A stretch of DNA of 64,000 bases from Pomphorhynchus laevis (GCA_012934845.2 WNNJ02000217.1:62001-126000), one strand, 5' to 3'; positions 11,505-23,883 are shown, counted from the stretch's first letter. Numbers and translations: made by a program. Notes: a model not told the origin generated them from the sequence alone.

Positions 11505-12240
11505 TTAGCATATGCATCAATGATCTGCTTCCACATGTAAAATCTCGATGCTTGCTTTACGCTGATGACCTAAAGATTTGACGTCTAGTTGAGTCAAATA
11601 AAGATGCTCAATTACTCCAAGCTGATATTGATACTGTATATTCATGGTCGGTTTCCAATGGTTTTCAGCTCAATAATAAAAAATATGCTTCTATGTGTAT
11701 CTGTCGATCGAAACATAATCAACATAGAGTTTACTACCTTGATGGTGTAGCCATATCGATAACTGACTCGTATAAGGATCTTGGTGTTTGGGTACGACAA
11801 GATTTAGGCACTCGAATGCATACCGACTTCGTGTGCTCACAAGTCTGACGAGTCGCTTTTAAACGTTGATATTTCTTGTTTTTGGACCATTTCTAACGCT
11901 TTGATTCTAAGTATACTTTTATATGATTCACCATGCTGTTACCCTATAACTAAGGAAGAATGTAATCGCCTAGAAAATGTTTATTGCTCCGCCACGATAT
12001 TAGTCCGTACTGTCAGACATTTGGAATATAGGGATAGACTTAGGTATCTAAAAATACAGTCTTAGTTTCTTGCGAATTCGTGTTGATACGTGCCTCGTAT
12101 GGCATATTTTATATACTAATATTAAAATTTTTACATAAAAAAGTTTCTGATATCATAGCATACAATTTTTCCTGTCCGTTCCGCTTGCTACGCTCGCAGA
12201 TTGAGCGTAATCTTTCGATAAATAGTTATAATTACATTCC
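11505..12240 (+). pseudogene. CR1-like LINE RT, 3' half
   Basis: The plus strand encodes INDLLPHVKSRCLLYADDL, the catalytic YADD box of a LINE reverse transcriptase. ADIDTVYSWSVSNGFQLNN and ITDSYKDLGVWVRQDL follow, the usual thumb-region order. A degraded C-terminal part extends to about 12240. Stops are present, so it is a dead 5'-truncated copy. Confidence 0.75.
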
Positions 12241-12299
12241 TTAATTTAAAGAAGCGGATATTTCCTGTATTTTGAATTTTTATCTGTGAACCAGACAGG

Positions 12300-13900
12300 A
12301 TCACGTTTCTTTTCTGTTGATTAACTAATTACAATGAACTACATTGAACAGATACATAATAATAGAATAATAGTCGAGGAACCAAAAGCATACATTATAT
12401 CTCACACGATCAAAGTAAAACACATCATGACACGAAAAACATCAAAGTTTAAAGCTAAGAAGTCCAATGTAAACACCGTATATCTAAATGTGAGCTTAAT
12501 TGATGAGTGTACATCTGTCCAAGTCCAGTGTTCAAACGATTTGTGTGACACCTGGACCACTATTTGTATGAGCAAGTTAAAAAACAATTCCGATAATGCT
12601 TATTTATGTGGCTTTTGTGCTGTGAAGGAGCTCAATGTTTTGAGAAGACGTTTGGTTGAATTTGAAGGGCATAATCAATTGCTCAGGCAAACCGTTCTCA
12701 TGGACGATAAAATATCCTCTTTCAAAGCTCAACATCATAAAAATATAGTTAATGGCGATGCTTAGGTTGGGGATGATACGACTGCCTGTGTTATTCCCCT
12801 TTATGAGGATACAAACGATGGCAAATTGCAACAAACTGCTGAAAATACGTTCCCTAAAGTTTCACAGGGCACAAACGAGAGGACTACTTACGTTGTCGTT
12901 GATCGTCCTTCTCCCGATCTTTCTTTACATATTGACAACCGAACTCGTACAACTGGCGCTCATGTCAGCAGCGATATACCTGTAACATCCCGTATTTGGA
13001 AGTGGGGACATTTGCGTTCTTCCTATTCCACTTCCAACTTCAGTGACAAGACCGTATGACGAGGTCTCGAAATATATTCTGTCTGGTGAAGCGATTTCAC
13101 AAAGTGATACACCGAAGATGTCGAATGCCCACAATGCGACATTTCGAACTATCTCAAACAAAGATTACCAGTGTGTTTCCTCGGGCAACGACACGCCACC
13201 TTGATGTCACCATCAAGTTCTTTAGAATATCATGATTCACAAACCCATACAGAGTTATCTAGCTTGAGGAAGATTGTTTAAACGGATACTCAAATACCCA
13301 GTTTAAGTACATATAAAGATACACAACAGGATGGGGCCTGTGATGGTCTTGATAGGGTGATCTCAAAGAATCGAATATAAAATAGAAGATTCTCAGTTAT
13401 TCTAGCTAATGTACCCGAGTCTATCTTCGAGAATGCACAATCATGACTGAAGGGCAACATTCAGAGTTTGAGGTCTATTTTGACGCATGTACTTGGCTCC
13501 TGTGACATTGAGACAGTCCAAAAAGTTAAACTTGTCGCTATTTTCCGCCTAGGTTAGCGTAATGCATTAAATAATAAACCGCGACTACTCAAAGCTGTCT
13601 TCCATAACCAATCTCAAGCTGCCTTAACGTTGCGAAACTCCTTCCGTCTCAAAGGGTCTAATATTCTACTGATGAAAGATCTTGATGTATCAGAACCAAA
13701 AAAATTATCGAAGGCTAAAGAGGAACTAGCATCTCGTGTTGCTAAAGGAGAAACAAATCTCTATGTGAAAATTTTTCAGGTTGTGAAGCGACGCACCCGA
13801 CTGAGTTGGCGCCCACTAGTCATGTCGCCTCGCGTGCATTCTTTAATCGAAACGGGCTCGTCTACTCTGCCTATCAGATTCTAAATGGTTTAGCATCCGG
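12300..13900 (+). pseudogene. LINE copy A, ORF1 (PHD-like finger and RRM-like region)
   Basis: The open segment 12334-12765 encodes a cysteine-rich finger (VQCSNDLCDTW, then CGFCAVKEL) like the PHD-type finger in ORF1 proteins of CR1-group LINEs. A coiled-coil-like stretch follows. A decayed RRM-like region lies at about 13380-13760 (VILANVPESIF, NKPRLLKAVFHN, then RLKGSNILLMKDL). ORF1 proteins bind the element RNA. Several stops and shifts interrupt it. By strand and order it belongs with the endonuclease at 14537 and the RT at 17428. Confidence 0.65.
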
Positions 13901-13984
13901 GTTATTAGAATGTGTAAGGGGTGATAGGAATACGCCTAGAGGTATTATTAATGATTCAACAGCACATAAAAGCATGGTTTAATT

Positions 13985-14500
13985 GGCTGGTTCACTGCAG
14001 AAAAAAGATATAATAAAAGTATTACAAATACGGAAAAGCAACTTTCCCCATTGCATCCTCCATCCGTAATTTCTTTTTGAATTCGTTGATATTATTACTG
14101 CACATTGTTGACTCTACAAGCCTATTCCACAGAGATACAACTCGCCGATCAAATTGGACAGCTCGTGATTTTCTCATCCTTTCACGTCGCAGGGTTAAAC
14201 CATGGCCTCGAAGGATATTGGATGAGCGCAAATGAAGACAATCTCGAAGTGGATGATCCAAATCATTAAGAATTTGCCAGACCATACTCATATCGATGTA
14301 CCGGCGGGTCCACGTGACAGTCTCAAGTCTAAGTTGTTTTAATCGATCAGGGTACGACAAAAATTACAGTTACAATGCTAGCTTGGTAGCTCTATGAAGT
14401 ACCCTCTCTGAACTAATATGTTCTTTTGAATTTTGGGGATGCACACGGCGCAGCATATAGAAGACGGCTCAACACATGAGCAAAGATTAGCGACGTCGGG
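13985..14500 (-). pseudogene. CR1-like LINE 3' end nested in LINE copy A
   Basis: A minus-strand C-terminal RT tail, open at 14022-14360: SYPDRLKQLRLETVTW, LHLRSSNILRGHGL, RAVQFDRRVVSLWNRLV. This is the tail after the thumb in CR1-type LINEs. Decayed upstream RT sequence continues to about 14500. It lies between the ORF1 and endonuclease parts of LINE copy A, so it probably inserted there as a 5'-truncated copy. Confidence 0.7.
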
Positions 14501-14536
14501 CAAATTGATTGAGTGTAATGAAAGTACGTTTTCACA

Positions 14537-15494
14537 ATGTTGGGGCATTGTAAAATACTCCATTGTAATGTTCGCAGTCTTATATCGAAGTTAGATGAAC
14601 CGAGATATAGAGTTCAGTTAATTCGTCCTAAATTACTTGCTATCACAGAATCATGGCTATATGGTGATATTCTTAATAATGAAGTCTTCATCCCTGATTA
14701 TCTGGTTTTCCGCGGTGATCGTGAAAGTAGAAGAGTTGGAGCTGTTATTCTTTATGTAAGCAGCGATGTGAAAGGAACTGTTCTTAGCACTTCTTCTGAT
14801 AAAGTCGAAAGTTTGTGGTGTCGGGTAAAATTCATGCATACCGCTCCGCTTGTTCTGGGGGTAGTATATCGTTCACCCATGGCCGCCACAGATAGACTGA
14901 TTGGGGAAGTAGAACTTTATTCTAAATGTACCTCCAATGTTCTAATACTTGGTGACTTAAATATGCCTTGGGTTGATTGGAATTCGTATACGGATTTTCC
15001 TACTTGTGACATGCTTCCTATAACCTTCTAAAGTGTATCATTTATTGTGGTTTAACTCAGCATGTCCACAATTGCACTCGTTTTGCTAGTGACAGTAATC
15101 CCTATTAGATGTATGTTTATCTTCGAACAGTAAGATAGTTAACGCTATCTGTTATGATGCCCCAATCGGTATGCCTGATCACTGCGTATTGATCGTTAGA
15201 TTAAGGTTTCAAGAAGAAACTCGAGGTCCGCCTGAAAATCAAGTGGTTAATGCTTTCAAGACCAACACAGATGCAATTCAGTCAATACTTTCAACAGTTT
15301 TCTGGCCAGATCCCGCTGTTGTTGGAGTACACGGAGCGTGGAATTACTTTCTGAGAACCTTAGAGTCGCTGCTTATTTTATTCTCTCCTCTTAGACGCAG
15401 GACACGTCGAAAAGATTCTCCCTGGTTCGATTCTGAGTTACGTTCAACATGAGGACTCGTAATTTGATCTTCAATCGCTACAAAGTTGGGGAGT
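14537..15494 (+). pseudogene. LINE copy A, endonuclease region
   Basis: An AP-like endonuclease of a LINE. ILHCNVRSLISKLDE is the N-terminal motif, LLAITESWLYGD holds the catalytic glutamate, VILGDLNMPWVDWN is the GDLN block and MPDHCVLIVRL is the final H-containing block. The open segments are 14537-15031 and 15171-15452, with decay between them. The coding sequence stops at a Gypsy insertion (15500-17422) and continues with RT at 17428. Confidence 0.75.
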
Positions 15495-15499
15495 GTAGT

Positions 15500-15587
15500 T
15501 GATATATAAACTTGTTGTTACTTTACTAACTTCTTGACACTATTTTATACTTGTGAATAAAAGCCTTTTTTATTGGTTTCTGTCTCA
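15500..15587 (+). repeat. 5' LTR of Gypsy fossil 4
   Basis: An 88-bp repeat matching 17335-17422 with about five differences. It contains GAATAAAAG as a poly(A)-type signal and is preceded by the target duplication GTAGT. Confidence 0.88.
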
Positions 15588-17334
15588 ATTTTATTCGCAA
15601 ATTGTTGACTTATGGATGCTCTCTTCAAACCCGACATTTTCAAACTAACGCCTTAGTCAATATATGTAGAGCGAGAATGAAGACATTGGCAATATCGTTT
15701 CAACGTTTTCTGTGGTCGCATAAAAGTGGATACCGATCAAGATAAACTCGATCTACTGAAGATTTACGTATCCGTACCATTATTCGATAAAATCTAAGAA
15801 TGCACTACATTTAAGGCTGCCAGCAAAGTGCTTGAGGATAAATTTGTCAAAGCAGTCAATGCTGTATACAGGAACCATCTACTCTGCACTCTCAAACAAA
15901 CAGCTGACCAGACAATAGCTCAATATATCGAAGTTCTCAAAACACTTGCTAGCCAATGCCACTTTCAAAACGTGACAGCATCTGAGCTCCGTTACATTCT
16001 TGTGTGCGACTCATTCATTGCAGGTGTGCAATCTAACGAAATTCAGCAGCGTTTACTCGAAACAGACGGGATCGACAAGGAAACGGTTTTCCAAATCGTC
16101 CGAACTATAGAGTCAGCCCAAGTGCAAGTGACCGCCTACTAACACCAACCTGAATTCAAGTAAATACGGTTTCGAAAAGGTGCGACGCTGCTCGTGCCGA
16201 TTCAGAAAGGTTTGAAGAGGATGTCTTAGCGGATATCCGTCCTAAATACAGAAGTCAGTTTTTTTCTGCTGAAGCAGAAAACATAGCGTTACAATTGCCT
16301 GGCCCGTAACGCTGAATGTACGTATTGCAATAAGCGGGGGCACTACGCGAAGGTTTGCCAATCCAATCTGCGTCGACAATCAAGTTCGAAATATTCACAT
16401 CGTAATACGTACTCCGATTCTTTTAATGTCGAGTCTTCTAATTGCGCACACATCCTTAACGCATGCAATATACCACTCCACTCAAAGTTGAATAGCTTCT
16501 GATCGATGTATCTGCAAGCGGACATACGATAAAGGCGTTACTAGGTACAGGCAGCTCTTCTAACTTCATTGACCCTGCTACAGTACGAAAACTGTCACTG
16601 AATACCGAAGACTGTTTAGTAAAAGTGTCTATGGTCCATTCGGCTCACAGTTCAGTCTTTAATAAGGTATGTTCTGCCACAATCTACGCCTTCACAATCT
16701 CAATCTGCCCATAGCCAACTGGGAAAGTGTGCTGATAGAGAGTTTGCAAGCTGTTCGGGGTCTTCTATGTACATCAACTGAAGCCACTCCACACGATCGC
16801 ATCTTCCAATTCAATCGCCGACCTATGCTGAAGTATGACCTACCGGACTGGTTGGCGAGGTCTGGTCCAGTATACATGTGAAACTTCAACCATACTAACA
16901 AGTACGACGATCCGTTAGTACGCGCAACGTTGATCAACGCAGATCCACATAACGCTCGGATTTTATATCCATCTTGTCGAGAAGCCACATAGCCGCACGT
17001 CACCTGTCACGATGCCCAAATGGCGATTTAACGCTTTCGAAGACGTACGACAGAACTTTAAACAATGATGATAACGCCGCAAGAATGGTTGAATTTAACG
17101 TTAACTATACTGCCAACGATCCAATAAGACCCAATACAGACATATCTGATAATCTGCCTAAGCATGTAAATCAAGTTTTCCCGGAAAGTGAGTTAATTGA
17201 TATCTCGATCTCCACTGGCCAAGATATACCATTTTCCCATAAAGATAAAGACGAACGAGGTGGTGATGGGTACAAAAGGTCAAGAAGAGCAATGAGAACG
17301 CCTGGCTACTTGAAAGACTATCACCGAGGATGAA

Positions 17335-17422
17335 TGATATATAAACTTGTTGTAACTTTACTAACTTCTTGACACTATTTTAGATTTGTGAATAAAAGCT
17401 TTTCTTATTGGTTTCTGTCTCA
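17335..17422 (+). repeat. 3' LTR of Gypsy fossil 4
   Basis: Partner of 15500-15587. It is preceded by a purine-rich stretch (CGAGGATGAA) and followed by the second GTAGT. Confidence 0.88.
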
Positions 17423-17427
17423 GTAGT

Positions 17428-18105
17428 TATGATGTTTTTAAACAGGCAAGAAATTTATTCAATTTATTGAAGAGAAAGAAGGGGTGTGCATTTGAGAATG
17501 CATTAGCTAACCAGTGTAAATACGATTTAAAGGTCCTTTTTCAGTACCTATCAAGTAGGGGAGCTGTTGATTCTTCGATTTGTCACTACTTCTATGACAT
17601 TTCTGCGAATGACCTAGCTGAAGAGTTTGCGGCACACTATTGCACTTCAGTAGAGCCCGCAAATGAACATGAAACTTTTTGTATGGAATCTAGTGTGCTG
17701 AACACTTACTCTGACACGTGTCTTGAGTTGGACTTTGACAATTTGATAACGCCAGCTAAAGTCCATTCCGAATTACGCCGTCTAAAAGCAAATAATTCGA
17801 GAGGTTGTGACTTACTACCTTCTGTTTATCTGCGCAGATTAGCAGGCTCAATTTTCGTTCCTCCCTGTGCAATTTTTCGCCAGTCAATCTTAGAAAGGTA
17901 TTTTCCTAATGTTTGGAAGCAGTCAATTGTTCTTCCCTACTTCAAGAAGGGAGATCGCTCTTCCGTCGAGAATTATAGGCCTGTAAGCCTTACTTGCACT
18001 CGCTGTAGAGTGTTGGGTATATTTGTACATCGCTACATGGTTGAGTTGTTTCATGTAGAAAAAGTTTAGTCTCTAATCAGCACGGATTTCGAGAGGTTAT
18101 GCAAC
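17428..18105 (+). pseudogene. LINE copy A, reverse transcriptase N-terminal part
   Basis: The open segment 17467-18069 encodes ANDLAEEFAAHYCTSV and ELRRLKANNSRGCDLLPSVY. KQSIVLPYFKKGDRSSVENY and RPVSLTCTRCRVLG follow, the blocks leading into the LINE RT catalytic domain. Just after it, NQHGFRE is still readable. Catalytic blocks A and C are absent because sequence changes to Gypsy fossil 5 at about 18105. Together with 14537-15494 it was one ORF2 before Gypsy fossil 4 inserted. Confidence 0.75.
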
Positions 18106-18539
18106 CTCATACCCGCTAACAATGCACGGATACAGTTCGGTGCACGTGAAAATTGGTAATATCAAGACATCTGCGCTCGTCTACAGTGGCATCCTAAGCA
18201 ACTTTATCTCATCAAATACGCTCAATCGCCTCAATATTCGGATGTACCCCTCAAAAAACACCATCAATCTAGCCTCTGATGATCAAACGTCAACAACCGT
18301 TGGCCATTGTTATTTAAGCATGCATGTTAGACATACACTCTATAGAGAACTAAAGCTTTTGGTGCTACCTAAACTATGCTCACCGCTCATCCTTGGTCAG
18401 GAATTCATAAAAGGAATGCTAAAGTGTCATTCCTATACGCAGACGGACAAAAACCCGCACTAGATCTCCGCTCTGTAGGTCATCTCAATGTCGACCCACC
18501 ACAACTCTTCAGCAACCTATCTAGTGACATACATCCCAT

Positions 18540-19380
18540 CTCTACAAAATCAAACTATCAGTCGAAATTAGACCAAGAGTATATCAAAGAGGAAATACGC
18601 AAATTGATATCATCAGACATAATCGAAAAGTCGAATTCACCCTGGTGCGCACAAGTTTTTGTCGTAAAATCAAGAAATAAAAGTCGTATGGTAGTAGACT
18701 ACTCGAGGGCCATCAACAGATTTACCAAACCTGACGCATTTTTAATGCCAAAAATCAATGATTTCATAAACAACTAGCAAAGTATAAATACTTTTCCAAG
18801 CTAGACTTACAATCTGCATATTATCAGTGCCCACTAAATAAAGAAGAAAAAGTATATACAGCCTTCGAGGCCAATGGCCAGTTGTACCAGTATAAGAGAA
18901 TCCCGTTCGGCCTTACAAACTCAGTGGCCGCTTTTCAGCGAGTCATGACCAGCATCATCCAGGATAACCATCTCAGTGCAACCTTTGTTTACGTCGACGA
19001 TATTGTAGTGGCTGGTGGAGATATGGCGGAACACGATGCTAACTTAGAGGCCTTCCGAAAGGTACTTGATAAGTACAAGATGAAGCTGAATCACGAGAAG
19101 TGTTCCTACTCGATATCAAAGTTGACATATCTAGGTCATCTCATACATGATGGCAAAATCCAACTAGATCCTGAAAGACTGCAGCCACTTCTTGACTTCC
19201 CTTCTCCAACGTCACTTAAGGCACTAAAACGCCTCATTGGGATGCTCTCGTACTATAGCCAGTTGATACCGCGCTACTCAGAGGCAATCCGCCTACTCCT
19301 AAACGCTGAAAGTCTTCCTTTGACCGAAGCACAGAACACCTGCATGAACCAACTAAAGACCGAAATAGCTCATGCGTCCC
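18540..19380 (+). pseudogene. reverse transcriptase region of Gypsy fossil 5
   Basis: RT blocks in order: SKLDLQSAYYQCPL, IPFGLTNSVAAFQRVM and the polymerase box YVDDIVVAG, then SKLTYLGHLIHDGKIQ and LIGMLSYYSQLIPRYS leading toward RNase H. The box is the standard YVDD, unlike the YLDN of Gypsy fossil 2. Confidence 0.85.
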
Positions 19381-19989
19381 TATCAGCCATAGATGATAAT
19401 CAACTGTTCATCATAGAAACAGACGCCTCAGGAATAGCACTTGCTGCCATCCTATCGCAAGAAGGTAGACCTGTTGCATTCTTCTCGCGAACATTAAACA
19501 AAACCGAGCAATCACAGTAAGCCATAGAATGTGAGGCCGCAGTCATAGTCGAATCGATTAGGAAATGGAGAGACTTTCTAATAGGTATAAAATTTACTAT
19601 AATTACAAATCAACAAGCTATCTTTTTTCTGTTCGGAGCATCACCCAAAAACCGAATTATAAACGACAAGCTTACACGCTGGAGACTAGAGCTCTGAAAC
19701 TATATATGATATACGATATCGCTCCGGACGGAAAACCTTCGCCGCGGATGCTCTGTCTCGCTCCACATGTGCTGGACCTCAACCTCGCTAAAAGACCTAC
19801 ACATCTTACTATGTCATCCTGGGATCACACGCTTGAACCACTTCGTCAAGCAAAGTAACTGCCATACTCAATAAACGAGGTCTGAAAAGTATGTATGGAG
19901 TGATCCACTTGCGCTAGACTCAAGCCTCGATTTCACAGACCTCAGCAATCTCAACTAATCTCAGCCAGAAGACCATTTGAACGTCTATC

Positions 19990-20640
19990 AATGGACTTTG
20001 TTAGTCAAAAGCCTACCATTGATCGTGATAAATTCATGCTAGTAATTGTTGACGAGTACTCACGCTATCCGTTCGTCTATCCCCGCGAGAATACCTTCTC
20101 ACAGACGGTAATTATTTACCTACAAAACTTATCTCTCTTTTCGAAGCACCAGACGTCGTACACTCGGACCAACGGAGCTACTGAATGTCAACCGAACTAC
20201 GCGACTTTATTTGGAGCAACAGAACCATTATTTCTCATTCTACCTCATATCATCCCATTGGAAACGGGCAGTGCGAGAGAGTTAACGGAGTAGTATGGAA
20301 GACCATCCAGCTCGCTCTACGATCCAGAGGACTCACTGATGCTAACTGGAAACTAGTTATGAATACAGTTCTACACTCTATTCGATCACTAATATGCACC
20401 TCAACCAACTGCACCCCGCACAAGAGAATGTTTAATTTCCCGAGAAAGTCCAGCAATGGTTACTCGATTTCGGAATAACTAATGTCAGGCTCGGATAACC
20501 TTAGAAACTTTGTACGTCAGTCAAAGACCGACCCTTTAGTGATACCCGTCGAAATTCTTCACTCGACACCTCACTACTCCAGGATCCGCTACGAAGACGG
20601 GCGTGAATCAACGGTGTCGACATCTGACCTGGCCCCAGCC
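19990..20640 (+). pseudogene. integrase region of Gypsy fossil 5
   Basis: Encodes SMDFVSQKPTIDRDKF, VIVDEYSRYPFVY and SYHPIGNGQCERVNGVVW, then NTVLHSIRSLICTSTN and the C-terminal VRQSKTDPLVIPVEIL. The order matches the integrases of fossils 2 and 3. It is part of a fossil copy. Confidence 0.8.
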
Positions 20641-20919
20641 AATCCAACATTATGTGAAGATTCCCTTCCAACGGATCATACAGGAGAGTCAAATTCTGAC
20701 AATGAACTGCTAACTAATGAAAGTACAACCAAATCAAGTCAACCAGAAAGCGATACGCCAAGCCCACATACATCGAATAATACGTCGAATAATACATCGA
20801 ATAATACGCAGGATGAATTGGAATTAAGGACCGGGAGAATGTAATGACGTTTTTAACTATTGTAGATTTTAAAGAATAAAACCTTCTGTGGTTTGTTGTC
20901 TCTATTTTACAACAAATAT

Positions 20920-22140
20920 TAATTTGATATTTTTTATCGGCACGGTGTGAATAATGAAGCATCCGATGCTCTCTCAAGACATGCCATCAGCGTTGTCACT
21001 TCTCTAAAATCATGTTAATGAACTTACCCATCTTTGTTGGAAAATGTGTCATTCATATATTTCTCGACTTTGGCACATTATTCGAAGCCAGAATTTACCT
21101 TTCTCGATCGACGATATGAGATTGGTCTCAAGGTTGCACAAGATTAATGTCAAGGTTCTTCAAGCCTCCAGCGAGAAACTTGATCAAGCCAACACTGTTA
21201 TTTGAAAGGCTATCTTTGGATTTCAAAGGTCCGTTGCCTAGTGCAAATAAAAATCGCTTTTTGCATACAGTCGTTGACGAATACAGTTTATTCTCGATTG
21301 AATTCGCATGTTGTGGTACATCAAGGGCTGTCATGATAAAATGTTTCGATCAATTGTTCTCGATAGTTGACATTCTTGATAGCATACAAACTGATCTAGG
21401 ATCCTCTTTCACATCATGTGCTTTGCGGCAATATTTACTTCAAATCGGAATTTAGTTAACACATTTAATTTCGTATCAACCGACTTTTAACGAACAAGTC
21501 GAGATATTTAACGGTATATTGTAGAAAGCGATATCTCTGCGATTGGATTAAATGAAGCTACCAATGCCAAATTAATAATAGGATCTACCGGAAGCCTTGC
21601 ACTCTCTACAATCCTTTCTATGTACTGCTGTGAATTAAACACCACGCAATAGAATGTTCACATACCAACATTGTTTATCAAAAGAATTTCGCTTCTAGAT
21701 TAGTTGGTTAATTTAAGTGAAGTGTGTGCCAAACACTGTGTAACCGTCTCAAGTTGGGTGTCTACGCAACATTTAGTGAGATCCCCTGATCTTGATGATA
21801 ATTTGACGAACAAAAATGAAATTATGCGACAACAGAATGAAGTCAGGAAGGACAACGTGTTAAGTAAGTCATGAGAAATGGATTATCAAATAAAAAACAA
21901 CGAGGATTGTAAATCGGAAACGCGCTGAACAAGTTAATAAACGACTTGACGTTGATGAGTCGCTAAATAAAATTGAATCTTTCGTAGTAAAGGATTAGGA
22001 AGGAATAAACGAACCCCAAGTATTTGGAAAATTATTCGCTCCAGGGATGATCTCGTTATATTGTAACTAATACATAAACCCCGATTTATTATGTTAGATG
22101 TTGAATAAAACCTATCAATGTTTTCGTTAGACTAAGATAT
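20920..22140 (+). mobile_element. Ty3/Gypsy fossil 6, integrase piece
   Basis: The piece starts at GVNNEASDALSRHA, the RNase H to integrase junction, and continues through a decayed zinc-binding region. Recognisable integrase core lies at about 21190-21455 (ERLSLDFKGPLPSANKNRFL, TVVDEYSLFSIEFA). The rest, to about 22140, is heavily decayed, and a TTGAATAAAACC sequence sits near its end. This is an old broken fossil. Confidence 0.7.
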
Positions 22141-22387
22141 TGATTTTATTACACTTAGATATTGAAAAACGGAGGACGCCATAAGCATAATATGAATTAG
22201 TGTGGTAATTGAATATTGCGCGATTATTAATGCATAATTAACTAATCTCCATGCTTACATGAAATTGCGTGGTTCATGTAAGGCATTAGCATATCATTTA
22301 CACTTGGAATCTACAAAGTCCTTCTGTTGCAAATTATTTTAAATAAAAATAATAAACTTAATAATAAATAATAATAAATAATAAACT
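22141..22387. other. AT-rich stretch, nothing recognised
   Basis: No coding or repeat signal is recognised apart from an AATAATAAA-type simple repeat at about 22350-22385, next to the start of the following LINE piece. Confidence 0.5.
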
Positions 22388-23490
22388 TGGTCCACTGCTC
22401 TTTATAATCTTCATTAATGATCTGCTACTCCGCTTATCATGCTCTCATCTAGCGTTTGCAGACGATCTAAAGATTTGGTCGATCATTAGAAGTCCTGCTG
22501 ATCGAGTATCGTTACAAAATGATCTAAACTCCCTGATCAAGTGGTGCGATTCTACCGGACTACGGTTGAATGTTGATAAATGTGTCCTCATGCAACTAGG
22601 TCGCCCTATTGAAACTCTAAGGTACTTTATTGGAGATATGGTCTTAAAGGAAGTGTCTCATCATAAGGATTTAGGGATTATTGTCCATAGATCCTTGAAA
22701 ACAAAGTTGAACACCGACTTCTTTCTAGGTAAAGCTACTAGGGCGTTATATTGTATTAAAAATGCATTCCTCAGGTTAAGCTGTCACATGTTTAAGAGGT
22801 TATTCATCTCCATCGTCAGGCCACACTTGGAGTACTGCATTCAGGCTTGTTTCCCTGTCACTAAGCAAGAACTATTAGACCTGGAGTCTATTCTTAGGCG
22901 CGGATCGAGGCTCTGTATTGGCTTAAGTGGTATTGACTATTATGTACGTCTAAGTCGTATTGGGATGTTGTCGGTACGTGAGAGATTCATATCCTTGGAA
23001 ATGCTATGTATATGGCATATGTCGAATGATGTGGTAGGTTATCCCACCGATGTAATCACTAGGCGGGTAGATCAGTTGCGGAGACATAGCAGAGTCTTGT
23101 ATAAATTTAGATTTGGCAGATTACCAAAAGTGTATAGACTCTCAAGGAGAGGAATTAACATGTGGAATTCGTTGCCTGAGGAAGTCGTTGCAGCCCCAGT
23201 TTGAGAACGTTTAAATCACGATGCTACAAATGGATACATGAACAATGCCGCCATTCAACACTACCACTGGAATACCCTAATTAGCTACGTTGACTGACCA
23301 TTGCTTTTGTTTTATTTGTTTTATTATTTTTTTGGACTCAGCCTGAATAGCCTTTTGGCTTTGGTATGTATTGTGGTGTTTTGTGGTATTTTTCGAAATA
23401 ATTTTTTAGCCAAAATTTATTACTTCAAATTAATAATCGTAAGTTCTACAACATATACAATTAAGGTATGTATTGGAATAATAATACATT
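22388..23490 (+). mobile_element. CR1-like LINE 3' end (RT C-terminal half and 3' UTR)
   Basis: 5'-truncated within the RT. It opens with the catalytic box LAFADDLKIWS at about 22450. The open segment 22566-23204 encodes NVDKCVLMQLGRPIETL, SHHKDLGIIVHRSLKTK and the tail GRLPKVYRLSRRGINMWNSL. A frame break follows AAPV. The 3' UTR (GGACTCAGCCTGAATAGCC) matches the minus-strand copy at 41870-42262. GGTATGTATTG occurs twice, near 23361 and 23465, suggesting a short duplication of the element's 3' end. Confidence 0.82.
22566..23204 (+). pseudogene. LINE RT C-terminal reading frame
   Basis: 212 codons covering the region after the FADD catalytic box: the thumb-like LGIIVHRSLKTK segment, a VRPHLEYCIQACFPV segment and the terminal WNSLPEEVVAAPV. 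This tail is shared by CR1-group LINEs. The catalytic box lies just upstream in the same frame. The close relative at 41989-42276 continues SLRTFKSRCYKWI, where this copy is shifted. Confidence 0.78.
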
Positions 23491-23564
23491 ATTTTAAGTT
23501 ATAAACTGGGTCATGGCCGGTCCCAAGCCCGTGCTGAGAAAGGAGGAGGTAGTATATACAAGAC

Positions 23565-23880
23565 AAGTTTATCAATTGGACGGAACGAACGGACTGAATG
23601 CACAGACTAAATGAACATACTAAACGACCGGTCTAAACGTACGGAGTTTACGAACGGTATGAACGAACATTCTGAACGAACGGTTTGAACGAACGGTCTG
23701 AACTAACGGTTTGAACGAACGGTCAGAACTAACGGTCTAAACTAACGGTCTGAACTAACGGTATGAACGAACGGACTGTACTATCGGAATGAACGAACGT
23801 ATTGAATGAACAGACTAAACGAACGAACTGAACGAACAATTTTAATGAATGGATTGAACATAAACTCTGAACTCGTCTGC
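23565..23880 (+). repeat. 13-bp minisatellite (diverged), GAACGAACGGTCT units
   Basis: A tandem array of about 24 diverged units with 13-bp period, consensus GAACGAACGGTCT or GGACT. A conserved LINE/SINE-like 3' module follows at once. A purer array of the same unit lies at 56697-56960 next to the same module. Confidence 0.85.
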
Positions 23881-23883
23881 TGA

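Larger units (their letters stand above)
15500..17422 (+). mobile_element. Ty3/Gypsy fossil 4, with LTRs and target duplication, inside LINE copy A
   Basis: A short LTR element. The LTRs are 15500-15587 and 17335-17422, 88 bp each, beginning TGATATAT and ending GTCTCA. They differ at about five positions, so this insertion is older than Gypsy fossil 2. GTAGT flanks both sides (15495-15499 and 17423-17427). Recognisable parts are gag at about 15600-16370 with a CCHC knuckle (CTYCNKRGHYAKVC), the C-terminal part of integrase at about 16669-16881 (LLCTSTEATPHDRIF), and the acidic tail to about 17330. It is a broken copy. Confidence 0.85.
18106..20911 (+). mobile_element. Ty3/Gypsy fossil 5 (CsRn1-like pol)
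   Basis: A plus-strand pol segment. The protease-like part is at about 18122-18420 and the reverse transcriptase at about 18540-19160 (SRMVVDYSRAINRFT, IPFGLTNSVAAFQRVM, FVYVDDIVVAGGD). RNase H lies at about 19390-19600 (FIIETDASGIALAAIL). Integrase covers about 19990-20640 (VIVDEYSRYPFVYP, SYHPIGNGQCERVN, SLICTSTNCTPHKRMF, RYEDGRESTVS). A possible 3' LTR of about 67 bp (20845-20911) holds AATAAA. No 5' LTR or gag is seen. It is broken at several places. Confidence 0.85.

Noticed and set aside
12402-13161. Minus-strand and alternate-frame ORFs at 12.4-13.2 kb
   Set aside because: Shadows of the LINE copy A ORF1 region on the plus strand.
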